NCBI GenBank assembly: GCA_944319935.1
Contig: CALUFM010000001.1
Coordinates: 124,001-188,000 of the forward strand
Source: an uncultured Prevotella sp.
GTDB lineage: Bacteria > Bacteroidota > Bacteroidia > Bacteroidales > Bacteroidaceae
Reading direction: 5' to 3'
DNA: 64,000 nt
The notes beneath the pieces are model-generated. The model was not told where the DNA came from. It made no database searches and saw only the letters and a program-made list of their open reading frames with translations. A program made the position numbers and the translations under genes. Positions 42,378-50,531 of this stretch are shown in pieces. The first letter of the stretch is position 1; each line of letters opens with the position of its first letter.

Positions 42378-43721
42378 TTACATTTTAGGCATGTTTCTCA
42401 TTCCCTTCATGGCTCCCATCATTTGGCTCATCTTTGAACCTGTCACCATCTTCATCATCTTACGGGTTTGGTCAAACTGCTTTATAAGCCTGTTAACATC
42501 TTGTATATTCGTACCTGAACCTTTGGCTATGCGCATTCTTCTGCTTGTATTCAATATTTCCGGATTGGTACGTTCCTTGGGTGTCATGCTCAATATTATA
42601 GCTTCAATGCCTTTAAAAGCGTTGTCGTCTATGTCAATATCCTTTATGGCTTTGCCCACACCAGGAATCATCGATGCCAAGTCCTTTATATTGCCCATCT
42701 TCTTGATTTGCTGAATCTGCCCGAGAAAATCATTGAAGTCAAACTTGTTTTTCTGTATTTTCTTCTGCAAGCGTTTGGCCTCTTCCTCGTCAAACTGCTC
42801 CTGGGCACGCTCCACAAGGCTCACAATGTCACCCATGCCAAGAATACGGTCAGCCATTCGGGACGGGTGGAACACGTCGATAGCCTCCATCTTCTCGCCT
42901 GTACCAATAAACTTTATAGGCTTCGTCACCACAGTACGGATACTTATCGCCGCACCACCACGTGTGTCACCATCAAGTTTAGTAAGCACAACACCATCAA
43001 AGTCGAGACGGTCATTAAATTCCTTTGCCGTATTCACGGCGTCCTGACCTGTCATAGCGTCAACGACAAACAAGGTCTCATCTGGATGAACAGAGTTTTT
43101 CAGGGTCTCAATCTCGTTCATCATTTCCTCGTCAACAGCAAGTCGGCCTGCGGTGTCAACTATAACAACATCGTATCCCTTGGCTTTCGCCTCTTTTATC
43201 GCGTTATGGGCAATCTCTACGACATTCTTGTTTTCAGCTTCCGAATAAACCGGTACGCCAATTTGTTCCGCCACAACTTTAAGCTGCTCAATCGCCGCCG
43301 GGCGGTAAACGTCACAAGCCACCAGCAAAGGAGATTTGCGTTGCTTGTTTTTCAGCATATTAGCCAATTTGCCACTGAATGTCGTCTTACCAGAACCCTG
43401 CAAACCAGACATCAATATGACAGAAGGCTTGCCTTCCAATTTCAGTTCGACACTCTCGCCTCCCATCAATTCGGCCAGCTCATCGTGTACAAGCTTCACC
43501 ATCATCTGACCAGGCTTCACAGCCGTCAGCACATTCATGCCCAACGCCTTCTTCTTCACGGTGTCGGTAAATGACTTCGCCACCTTGTAATTTACGTCCG
43601 CGTCGAGCAAAGCACGCCTGACATCTTTTAAGGTTTCAGCTACATTTATCTCGGTTATCTTACCTTCGCCTTTGAGTATCTTAAAAGAACGTTCAAGTCT
43701 TTCGCTTAAATTTTCAAACAT
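42378..43721 (-). CDS. ffh: signal recognition particle protein Ffh
   Basis: The SRP54 GTPase that captures signal sequences on ribosomes and delivers them to FtsY (encoded at 51.8 kb). It has 447 residues: an N domain (1-90), a G domain with [24 protein letters not shown] and [10 protein letters not shown], and a Met-rich M domain (about 300-447) ending [14 protein letters not shown]. It is the first gene of a same-strand series with folD, the TPR gene and the oxidoreductase. Confidence 0.96.
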   Translation of the reverse strand: MFENLSERLERSFKILKGEGKITEINVAETLKDVRRALLDADVNYKVAKSFTDTVKKKALGMNVLTAVKPGQMMVKLVHDELAELMGGESVELKLEGKPSVILMSGLQGSGKTTFSGKLANMLKNKQRKSPLLVACDVYRPAAIEQLKVVAEQIGVPVYSEAENKNVVEIAHNAIKEAKAKGYDVVIVDTAGRLAVDEEMMNEIETLKNSVHPDETLFVVDAMTGQDAVNTAKEFNDRLDFDGVVLTKLDGDTRGGAAISIRTVVTKPIKFIGTGEKMEAIDVFHPSRMADRILGMGDIVSLVERAQEQFDEEEAKRLQKKIQKNKFDFNDFLGQIQQIKKMGNIKDLASMIPGVGKAIKDIDIDDNAFKGIEAIILSMTPKERTNPEILNTSRRMRIAKGSGTNIQDVNRLIKQFDQTRKMMKMVTGSKMSQMMGAMKGMRNMPKM

Positions 43722-43875
43722 ATATGATAAATAATCTTTTTGTTACATAATGTAAGCAGAACGCAATCCTGAACACAGGTTACTTTTCTTGTCCGCCATA
43801 TTAAACTTTCATAACAGCAACAATCCCTGACAAATTGACAACGTCGTCATTTCTTTGCCTATGGATTTATTCTCT

Positions 43876-43884
43876 GCAAATATA
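43876..43884 (-). promoter_or_regulatory. -7 promoter element of ffh
   Basis: Minus-strand TATATTTGC, 155 nt before the ffh start; no clear TTTG upstream. The 325-nt gap between ffh and the divergent AraC gene holds this, the AraC promoter, and no 22-nt repeat array. Confidence 0.5.
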
Positions 43885-43989
43885 ATCATTTAATGATAAA
43901 ATCTCCAATAAAACTTCATGTATTTAAAATATTTTAAAACACTTTCGGTTAAAGCTTGACATCCTTAGTGCGCTTGGCGACTTTTACAA

Positions 43990-44022
43990 TTTGGAGCATT
44001 TGGATAAAAGCATTACCTTTGC
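43990..44022 (+). promoter_or_regulatory. promoter of the HMA-AraC regulator gene
   Basis: TTTG (43990-43993), a 20-nt spacer, then TACCTTTGC (44014-44022), 25 nt before the start codon. Confidence 0.7.
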
Positions 44023-44046
44023 AAAAGACAAGCAAATCAATAATTA

Positions 44047-44616
44047 ATGAAAGTCACAACTTTATATATAAAAAACATGGTGTGCGACCGATGCAAAACT
44101 GCTGTAAGGCAAACTTTACAGAACCTCGGTTTGAACACCAAAAATGTTGAACTTGGAATTGCCGTCATCGAAGGACAACTTGATGAAGCGAAACTCAACG
44201 AAATACGCAAAGCGTTAGGCGACATAGGATTTGAATTACTTGAAGACATACACCAACAAACTGTAGACCGTATAAAAAGCGTTATCATCGAGCTTGTACA
44301 TTATCGCAACAACCACTCAACCCAAACTCTTTCCTCATGCCTGTCAAGCGAACTCAACACTGACTACAGCGCGTTGAGTAAGCTGTTTTCCGAAAATACC
44401 GGAACGACCATCGAACGGTATTTTATCCTCCAGAAAATAGAACGCATAAAAGAACTGCTATCTTACGGAGAACTGACTCTCAGCGAGATAGCAGCCAAAA
44501 TGAACTATTCAAGCACGGCGTATCTAAGTTCGCAATTCAAGAGCGTGACGGGAATGACCCCATCGCAATTTAAAGCCAACCACAGCAAATACAGAAAGCA
44601 ACTTGACGAGATTTGA
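44047..44616 (+). CDS. AraC-family regulator with N-terminal metal-binding (HMA-like) domain
   Basis: A 189-residue regulator. Residues 1-75 look like a heavy-metal-associated ferredoxin-like fold with Cys13 and Cys16 (MVCDRCKTAV). Residues about 85-189 form an AraC-type double helix-turn-helix (LTLSEIAAKMNYSSTAYLSS and FKSVTGMTPSQFKAN). The Cys pair falls at the same positions (13 and 16) as in the ATPase encoded next, so the sensor appears borrowed from a copper chaperone. It probably senses copper or a similar metal and activates the pump gene 105 nt downstream. Confidence 0.85.
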   Translation: MKVTTLYIKNMVCDRCKTAVRQTLQNLGLNTKNVELGIAVIEGQLDEAKLNEIRKALGDIGFELLEDIHQQTVDRIKSVIIELVHYRNNHSTQTLSSCLSSELNTDYSALSKLFSENTGTTIERYFILQKIERIKELLSYGELTLSEIAAKMNYSSTAYLSSQFKSVTGMTPSQFKANHSKYRKQLDEI

Positions 44617-44630
44617 TTAGAAATTCGTCA

Positions 44631-44672
44631 CATAATTCTATAATATCATAAATCCTTTCCATAATTCTGTAA
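44631..44672 (+). promoter_or_regulatory. direct-repeat candidate operator upstream of the metal ATPase
   Basis: CATAATTCTATAA (44631-44643) and CATAATTCTGTAA (44660-44672) are 12/13 identical and 29 nt apart. The second copy covers the expected -33 position relative to the -7 element at 44694. Paired direct repeats are typical AraC-family sites; the adjacent regulator is the obvious candidate. Confidence 0.55.
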
Positions 44673-44693
44673 CCAGCAAACGTCTTGTTTGCT

Positions 44694-44702
44694 TACCTTT
44701 GC
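44694..44702 (+). promoter_or_regulatory. -7 promoter element of the metal ATPase gene
   Basis: TACCTTTGC, 20 nt before ATG 44722. The -33 region lacks TTTG and is occupied by the second direct repeat, consistent with activator dependence. Confidence 0.55.
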
Positions 44703-44721
44703 ATAAAAATACAACGTGGTT

Positions 44722-46626
44722 ATGGAAAAGAAAACAATACCTGTTATCGGAATGGCGTGTGCCGGATGCGCCGCCAACGTGGAAAAACGGTTAAGACAAC
44801 TCGAAGGCATTACATCGGCAAATGTTAACTTCGCCGCACGCACCGCACTGGTTGAGTATGACCCCAAGGTCATAACTCCGCAAACAATGAAAGAAGAGAT
44901 TGCCAAGGCTGGCTATGACCTCGTGATAAACGAGAACGAATCGGTTGAAGTAATTGAGAAAAACTCTTACCGCCATTTGGTCAAAAAAGTCATCACGTCA
45001 TGGATACTCGCCCTGCTTACAATGAGTATATCCATGGGATGGTTCAAGATTGGCAATGCAAACATGGCCAACCAGACAATGTTGATAATAGCATTGCTTA
45101 ACATTGTCTATTGTGGCAGCCAGTTTTACACAAGCACATTGAAACAACTGCGACATGGCACGGCCAACATGGACACGCTGGTGGCCATGAGTACGTTCAT
45201 ATCGTTTGCATTCAGCGTGTTCAACACTTTCTGGGGAGAAAATTTCTGGACATCACGTGGCATTGACAACCATACGTATTACGACGCATCGGTTATGATA
45301 ATAACATTTGTCCTGACAGGACGCACACTCGAAGAAAGAGCAAAAAAGAGTACGGCTTCTGCCATACGCGCCCTGATGGAACTCGCGCCAAAGACGGCAC
45401 ACCTCGTAAACGGAAGCAACACCGACGACGTGCCAATATCAACACTTGGCAAAGGCGACATCATAGAAATACGTCAAGGCGAAAAAGTGCCTGTTGACGG
45501 AAAAGTAACCTCAAGCGAAGCATATATCGATGAAAGTATGATTACGGGAGAGCCAACCCCCGTGTTGAAGACGCTTGGTGACAAAGTGTTTGCAGGAACA
45601 ATGGTCAAGCAAGGCAAACTGCGTTTCCGCGCCGAAGAAGTTGGCACAGGAACAATGCTTGCCCAGATAATAAAAATGGTGCAAGAAGCCCAGGGCAGCA
45701 AAGCACCAGTACAACGGGTGGTTGACAAAATCGCATTAGTATTCGTACCTGTCGTATTATGCCTGTCGGTGCTTACATTTATATTATGGTATGCCATAGG
45801 CGGAGAAACGCAACTGCCCCACGCCATTCTTTCCGCCGTATCGGTATTGGTTATAGCGTGCCCGTGCGCGCTAGGGCTGGCAACGCCTACCGCACTCATG
45901 GTTGGGATTGGCAAAGCGGCACGTAAAAACATACTGATAAAAGACGCAACCGCCCTTGAAAACATACGCAAGGTGGACGCGCTGGTGATAGACAAAACCG
46001 GAACACTGACCATCCCCAATAAAAACATTGACTTCACACAAGCTGACAACCTGTCGCTCGATGAACGTGAAACATTGAAACCGCACGCACGTGAAGCAAT
46101 GGGGACATTGCAAAAAGAAGGCATTGAGGTTTACATGATGAGCGGTGACAAGGACGAAGCCGCGCGCTATTGGGCTGAAAAGGCCGGGATAAGGCACTAC
46201 CGGAGCAAAGTGTTGCCGCAAGACAAAGAAGACATGGTGAAGAAACTGCAAGCCGAAGGCCACCATGTGGCAATGGTCGGCGACGGAATAAACGACACGC
46301 AAGCCCTGGCAGCCGCCGACGTAAGCATAGCCATGGGCAAGGGTACCGACATAGCGATGGACGTCGCACAAGTAACACTGATGGGAACCGACTTGCGGCG
46401 CATCCCCGACGCAATCAAATTGTCACGCAGTACGGTAAGCATGATTAAACAAAACCTTTTCTGGGCGTTCATCTATAATGTCATTTGCATCCCGTTGGCG
46501 GCAGGTTTGCCGTTCCTATTTGGCGCGCACTGGCAGATAACTCCAATGTGGGCGAGTGCCCTGATGGCCTTTTCAAGCATAAGCGTGGTATTGAACAGCC
46601 TAAGGCTCAAATTAATCCATGATTAA
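44722..46626 (+). CDS. P1B-type heavy-metal (probably copper) ATPase lacking a recognisable N-domain
   Basis: A metal efflux pump of 634 residues. An N-terminal HMA domain has Cys13/Cys16 (GMACAGCAANV); the actuator has the phosphatase loop region SMITGEPTP; the membrane CPC is Cys380-Pro-Cys382 (VIACPCALGLATPTA), the copper type; the phosphorylated Asp424 is in DKTGTLT; and the hinge is MVGDGIND. Between DKTGTLT and the P-domain MMSGD there are only about 45 residues, where CopA proteins carry a nucleotide-binding domain of well over 100 residues with an SEHPL-like His-Pro motif. The frame is intact, so this is a deletion, not a frameshift. A GTG at 44716 is a less likely start. Confidence 0.88.
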   Translation: MEKKTIPVIGMACAGCAANVEKRLRQLEGITSANVNFAARTALVEYDPKVITPQTMKEEIAKAGYDLVINENESVEVIEKNSYRHLVKKVITSWILALLTMSISMGWFKIGNANMANQTMLIIALLNIVYCGSQFYTSTLKQLRHGTANMDTLVAMSTFISFAFSVFNTFWGENFWTSRGIDNHTYYDASVMIITFVLTGRTLEERAKKSTASAIRALMELAPKTAHLVNGSNTDDVPISTLGKGDIIEIRQGEKVPVDGKVTSSEAYIDESMITGEPTPVLKTLGDKVFAGTMVKQGKLRFRAEEVGTGTMLAQIIKMVQEAQGSKAPVQRVVDKIALVFVPVVLCLSVLTFILWYAIGGETQLPHAILSAVSVLVIACPCALGLATPTALMVGIGKAARKNILIKDATALENIRKVDALVIDKTGTLTIPNKNIDFTQADNLSLDERETLKPHAREAMGTLQKEGIEVYMMSGDKDEAARYWAEKAGIRHYRSKVLPQDKEDMVKKLQAEGHHVAMVGDGINDTQALAAADVSIAMGKGTDIAMDVAQVTLMGTDLRRIPDAIKLSRSTVSMIKQNLFWAFIYNVICIPLAAGLPFLFGAHWQITPMWASALMAFSSISVVLNSLRLKLIHD

Positions 46627-46634
46627 TGATGCGC

Positions 46635-46725
46635 AATTCATAATTGGGCGGGGTGAAGCACATTTGTAAATACAAGTCTTTAGTATTGCCTGATTGAAAA
46701 TCTTCCGTCTGCCCAATTATGAATT
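46635..46725. repeat. 15-bp inverted repeat between convergent genes
   Basis: AATTCATAATTGGGC (46635-46649) is perfectly complementary to GCCCAATTATGAATT (46711-46725) across a 61-nt spacer. The right arm ends 2 nt before the stop codon of the minus-strand gene. The loop is too long for a normal terminator; it may be a small mobile or decayed element. Confidence 0.5.
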
Positions 46726-46727
46726 AA

Positions 46728-47414
46728 TCAAGGTCTTTTTTCAGCCGATACGGTTACTTGTATACTGAAATTAGGATTGAAATTATACTTTACAGCCGCG
46801 CCGAAGCGGTCGCCTATATGGCTCATGTCATAAAGCGGCATGGGCATTCTTTTGTTTACAAGCGACTTCTGCCCGAACAAGTAGCCCTCCCAATGTTCGT
46901 CAAACTTATACCCCAAGACGGCATTCAAGCCAGCGTCATGGTATGCGTCATGCGCCCAATACAAGTTGTTAAGATACCCTCCTACCGCTATCGACAACTT
47001 GCCTGTAAGCGGAACCGCATACATTACGGCCATGCTGTTTGTAAACCCGACACCATGCCAAGGACTGTCACCAAATGTACCGAAAACAGATGCCCCGAGA
47101 CTTACGTTCAACCCCTTGTGCAACTGCCAGTCATAAAAGCCCATCCAATCAAACGGATACATATTTATGTATGTCTGGCCGTATTGGTTCATAACAGGTA
47201 AATGGAGCGAATCTACAGGCGTAAGAGCCTCACCACGGTAACCGTCATACACGTATATATCAGTCGGCCTGTCGCTGCCACCTATCAGCTCTACAGCCGG
47301 CCGCAAGTCGACAACCGCAGATGAGTCTCGAATATAGGCATCATCCCCTACTTCCTGCGCGACGGCCGTTGCGCAAAAAGCATACATCACACATATTAAT
47401 ATAAGCGTTTTCAT
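46728..47414 (-). CDS. exported protein, probable outer-membrane beta-barrel
   Basis: A 228-residue exported protein from ATG 47414 (MKTLILICVMYAFCATAVAQ signal). The mature part has an acidic N-terminal stretch, then alternating aromatic strands (GLNVSLGASVFGTFG, LSIAVGGYLNNLYW, EGYLFGQKSL, FSIQVTVSAEK) suggesting a small beta-barrel in the outer membrane. I do not recognise a named family. The promoter's -7 element ends only 5 nt upstream of this ATG, so the mRNA may be leaderless. An upstream in-frame ATG at 47432 would lie before the transcription start. Confidence 0.75.
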   Translation of the reverse strand: MKTLILICVMYAFCATAVAQEVGDDAYIRDSSAVVDLRPAVELIGGSDRPTDIYVYDGYRGEALTPVDSLHLPVMNQYGQTYINMYPFDWMGFYDWQLHKGLNVSLGASVFGTFGDSPWHGVGFTNSMAVMYAVPLTGKLSIAVGGYLNNLYWAHDAYHDAGLNAVLGYKFDEHWEGYLFGQKSLVNKRMPMPLYDMSHIGDRFGAAVKYNFNPNFSIQVTVSAEKRP

Positions 47415-47419
47415 CCGAT

Positions 47420-47453
47420 GCAAAGATAACACAGAACGGTATATAAAAGCAAA
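47420..47453 (-). promoter_or_regulatory. promoter immediately before the outer-membrane protein gene
   Basis: Minus-strand TATCTTTGC (47420-47428) and TTTG (47450-47453) with a 21-nt spacer. The start site should be within a base or two of ATG 47414. Confidence 0.65.
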
Positions 47454-47547
47454 AACTCACGCTCGTTTTTTGCCTTTATTATCCTTTTACACCCTTGTTT
47501 TTTGACAAATTCACAACAGGCAGTAATTCAGCATGTTACCTTGACAC

Positions 47548-47635
47548 TGCAATACATGGCAAAACAGCTTGCAAAACACGGCATAACAGCCTGCGTTTTA
47601 CAGCATTTTACAACGCAAAAGACGACCTTTGACAT
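47548..47635. repeat. 22-nt periodic intergenic repeat array G
   Basis: Units start at 47548 (TGCAATACATGGCA), 47570 (TGCAAAACACGGCA), 47592 (TGCGTTTTACAGCA) and 47614 (CGCAAAAGACGACC), exactly 22 nt apart. This is one of the clearest arrays. It lies between the divergent outer-membrane and TPR genes. Confidence 0.7.
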
Positions 47636-47690
47636 AACTGCCAAATACGAAAACCATGCAGCGGGATGCAAAATAAATCAATCGCAACAC

Positions 47691-47722
47691 TTGGATGTTA
47701 GAAAAGAAATAATTAACTTTGT
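47691..47722 (+). promoter_or_regulatory. promoter of the TPR gene
   Basis: TTG (47691-47693), a 20-nt spacer, then TAACTTTGT (47714-47722), 37 nt before the start codon. Confidence 0.65.
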
Positions 47723-47758
47723 AAAAACTTTATCAAACCATAAAACGACCTACAAGCG

Positions 47759-48625
47759 ATGAATTTTTTTAAGGCACTGTTCGGCGGGAAAGAAGAAAAG
47801 CCGGAAGACAAGAAAAAGGCGGAAGAAGAGAAAGATTTTGACGTGTTGAAATATGACGGCGTTCGCGCCCTGCGTTCTGGCCAATACGACTACGCAATAC
47901 GCTGTTTCACGCATGCGCTCGGAATGAAAGAAGACTTGGAGATACGCGATTACGCGTCACAAGCAATGATACGCGCGGACAGACTGCCAGAAGCGTTTGA
48001 ACAGTTACGCAAAATTGCCGAGGCCCAACCCGAAAACATGCAAGTATTCATACGCATGGCCAACGTAGCTTACATGATGGAAGACTATACGGCCATGGCC
48101 GACGCTTGCGAGAAAGCCATTCTCATTGACAACACAGATGCCGAAGCCGTATATTTATACGCCAAGGCATGCATCGGGCATGGTGACACAACCAATGCAA
48201 TAGCCATGCTGACCAAAGCCTTGACACTGAACCCAGAATACCACGAAGCACGGTTGCTACGCGCGGAAACACTGCTGTCAACCAATGACACGGACGGAGC
48301 AGACGAAGACACAACGCAACTGATGAAAAACAACCTTGAAAACGAAGACATACTCATACTAAAGGCTCGCATCGAAAGAGCGAAAGGGAACGCAAACAAT
48401 GCAATACTTTACTATGACAAGACAATAGAGGCCAACCCCTTCAACGCCAATGCTTACAAAGAGCGCGGTGAACTGAAGACTGAAATGGGCGACGAAACCA
48501 ACGGATTGAATGACATAAAATACGCAACCGAGCTGTTAAACCAACAAGACGGAAATGCCGGAAATGAGAATATCGAAAAGAAAGTTGGCGATGCATATAA
48601 AAACGCCAATCCGTTTGGAGTGTAA
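47759..48625 (+). CDS. tetratricopeptide repeat protein
   Basis: A 288-residue cytoplasmic protein. After a Lys/Glu-rich N-terminus (about 8-30) come some six TPR units (for example GVRALRSGQYDYAIRCFTHA, then AVYLYAKACIGHGDTTNAIA and AYKERGELKTEMGDETNGL). No enzymatic domain and no signal peptide are seen. Such proteins scaffold complexes; its partner is unknown. It is monocistronic, with its own promoter and a strong downstream terminator. Confidence 0.85.
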   Translation: MNFFKALFGGKEEKPEDKKKAEEEKDFDVLKYDGVRALRSGQYDYAIRCFTHALGMKEDLEIRDYASQAMIRADRLPEAFEQLRKIAEAQPENMQVFIRMANVAYMMEDYTAMADACEKAILIDNTDAEAVYLYAKACIGHGDTTNAIAMLTKALTLNPEYHEARLLRAETLLSTNDTDGADEDTTQLMKNNLENEDILILKARIERAKGNANNAILYYDKTIEANPFNANAYKERGELKTEMGDETNGLNDIKYATELLNQQDGNAGNENIEKKVGDAYKNANPFGV

Positions 48626-48699
48626 TCAGTAAAAAATAAAAAACGGACTGTAATCTTATCTTTTCAAAAAACCGTTTTGGTAAGAGGCTTTTTCAACGT

Positions 48700-48730
48700 G
48701 AGTTCGGCATGAGATTTTCATGCCGAACTC
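48700..48730. other. perfect 13-bp hairpin without T run
   Basis: GAGTTCGGCATGA (48700-48712) and TCATGCCGAACTC (48718-48730) around a 5-nt loop. Neither strand has a following T run, so the role is unclear; it could be an RNA 3'-end or a protein-binding site. Confidence 0.5.
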
Positions 48731-48766
48731 ATAATAAAAAAGCACTGTCCAAAATTTTGTGTAAAT

Positions 48767-48900
48767 GGAAACAGAATCAAGTCGTAAGTTCTCCTTATAT
48801 CTGGATTCTGTTTTCAAATATAAGCATAAATTGGTTCATAATCAATCCCCAGTTTGAAATAGACATCAAAAAAGACATTGGAAAAACCAATGTCTTTTTT
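48767..48900. terminator. hairpin pair ending in a bidirectional terminator
   Basis: A 12-bp stem (48767-48778 with 48804-48815, ending TTTTC) is followed by AAAAAAGACATTGG (48868-48881) with CCAATGTCTTTTTT (48887-48900), a perfect 14-bp stem with A and T runs that can terminate both the TPR gene and the convergent HU-LysM gene. Confidence 0.8.
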
Positions 48901-48910
48901 GCGATTAACT

Positions 48911-50212
48911 TTAACGTTTGTTTTTTATCTTTTTCAACTGTAGTTTGGGAATTTTTATCTTCATTCCTTCTTTTACTTCAGTAATGCCATTATGAACTTG
49001 GATGTAGCATTTCATCCCATCGCCCAGATAAAACCTTGATATCTTATCCAGAGTCTCTCCTTTTTTCACGACAATGGTCGTAGTCGTGCCGATGATGCGG
49101 TATGCACCTGTATTGACTATCGCCGTAGCGTCTTTCAAAGATTGCGACTGAGGAGCAATCAATGTTTTTACATCTTTCTCGGCTTCAAGTTGTTTGGCAT
49201 CCGGTACTGATATGGTTGTATCCTTTTTATTTTGCTTTTCAACATTAGTGGCTGAAACATTTTTATTTTCATGTGCCGTATCTCTTACTTCAGACGATAC
49301 AAGTCTCTGTTTGATTGTGCTAACAGGCTTGATTTTAACAATGGGCACAACCGAGTTTCGACCATAATAAAATCCTGCGAAATAAGCCCCCACACCTACA
49401 AACAAAACAATCAAAACAAACCATATATACATACGGCGTGAATGAGTTTGCTCCGAAATGTCATCATTTTCATCCACTACTTTATTTTCCGTTGACCATT
49501 CGTTATTTTCTATGGCATCTTGCTGAAAATCCTCATCATGCTGCGAACTTATAACTTCATTTCTCTCTATTGGAATTTCTTCTCTTTCATCATATACAAA
49601 ATCTTGAGACGTACCATCTGTAGTTTCACACGAAGGTGCAATATGCACTTCTTGAGATTCAGGAGAAGAATCTTTATCCTCTACTTGTCCTTGTTCAACA
49701 TCATTTACTTCATCAATGTCTGTCTGTTCCTTTTCAGTATCAAGAACATTGTCTGTAACAAGCATTCGATTTCCTGACAATTGTCCACCACTGCTCTTTT
49801 GTTCATATTCTTCAACATTTGCCCGCTGTGGCATATCGGTCTCATCGTCCTCAGGCACAGAAACCTTGCTCATATCTTCCAAATCAACGCCATCGTTCAA
49901 CGCTACAGTTTCAAACTGAGCAAATGGTTTGTTTACCAAATCCCGCATAATTGGATCTGGCGTAAAAGTAAGTTTCCCATGACTTTCTATGACAACACGT
50001 TCACCCGTATTTACATTTACGCTTTCACGCTCGCGTACATCAATTACTTTGAACGTGCCAAGGCCTTTTACTTTAACGGATTTGTCATTATGCAATCCAT
50101 CATTTATAACATCAAACATGACTGAGACAAAAGCTTCCGCCTCTGCCTGTGACATACTATATTTGCCAACAAGACTTTCTGACAAGTCTGAAACTGAAAC
50201 CTTTTTAACCAT
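48911..50212 (-). CDS. HU/IHF-type DNA-binding domain fused to a membrane helix and LysM-like domain
   Basis: A 433-residue fusion. Residues 1-92 are an HU/IHF fold (KVKGLGTFKVIDVRERE); residues about 105-258 are an acidic, probably disordered linker; residues 261-283 are one membrane helix, preceded by SRR; residues about 372-424 resemble LysM (VVKKGETLDKISRFYLGD). The positive-inside rule puts HU in the cytoplasm and LysM in the periplasm, so the protein could tether DNA to the envelope or peptidoglycan. It overlaps the upstream HU gene by 8 nt and is the last gene of the ftsY-rimO-HU unit. Confidence 0.88.
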   Translation of the reverse strand: MVKKVSVSDLSESLVGKYSMSQAEAEAFVSVMFDVINDGLHNDKSVKVKGLGTFKVIDVRERESVNVNTGERVVIESHGKLTFTPDPIMRDLVNKPFAQFETVALNDGVDLEDMSKVSVPEDDETDMPQRANVEEYEQKSSGGQLSGNRMLVTDNVLDTEKEQTDIDEVNDVEQGQVEDKDSSPESQEVHIAPSCETTDGTSQDFVYDEREEIPIERNEVISSQHDEDFQQDAIENNEWSTENKVVDENDDISEQTHSRRMYIWFVLIVLFVGVGAYFAGFYYGRNSVVPIVKIKPVSTIKQRLVSSEVRDTAHENKNVSATNVEKQNKKDTTISVPDAKQLEAEKDVKTLIAPQSQSLKDATAIVNTGAYRIIGTTTTIVVKKGETLDKISRFYLGDGMKCYIQVHNGITEVKEGMKIKIPKLQLKKIKNKR

Positions 50213-50498
50213 CTACCAGTCCTCCATTTTTTAACTTATCCTTAATTGCAGCTATTGGTTTAAAACTTAAAACCAATTTTGGAGGAACAAGCATACGCTG
50301 TTTTGTCCCAGGGTTCACGACAACACGCTCTAAGCGTTTTTTCACTTCAAAAGTCCCGAACTTTGGAATTGTTACAACATCTCCATTTTGAAAGACATCC
50401 CCCATCGCATCAATCAATGTGGTTACCATCTTTTGCACGTCATCTTGCGTATAGCCTGTGCGTCGTGACAACTCGGAAACAAAACTTTTGTTATTCAT
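50205..50498 (-). CDS. HU/IHF family DNA-binding protein
   Basis: A 97-residue nucleoid protein of the HU/IHF family, likely dimeric and DNA-bending. It has the N-terminal helices (FVSELSRRTGYTQDDVQKMV), the conserved GDVVTIPKFGTFEVKKR, and an arm region with NPGTKQRMLVPPK. Its 3' end overlaps the HU-LysM gene by 8 nt, so the two are translationally coupled and might form mixed dimers. It begins 33 nt after rimO. Confidence 0.92.
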   Translation of the reverse strand: MNNKSFVSELSRRTGYTQDDVQKMVTTLIDAMGDVFQNGDVVTIPKFGTFEVKKRLERVVVNPGTKQRMLVPPKLVLSFKPIAAIKDKLKNGGLVDG

Positions 50499-50531
50499 TA
50501 TAATAAATATTGCAAATCAAACAAACCTTAT

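Noticed and set aside
42708..43574. Plus-strand open frame of 288 codons
   Set aside because: It is the antisense shadow of ffh; the peptide is His/Arg-rich without any domain, and ffh is complete.
44716..46626. Metal ATPase as a frameshifted or broken CopA
   Set aside because: The reading frame is continuous through the short region and resumes in register with the P-domain; codon use does not change. A clean deletion fits better.
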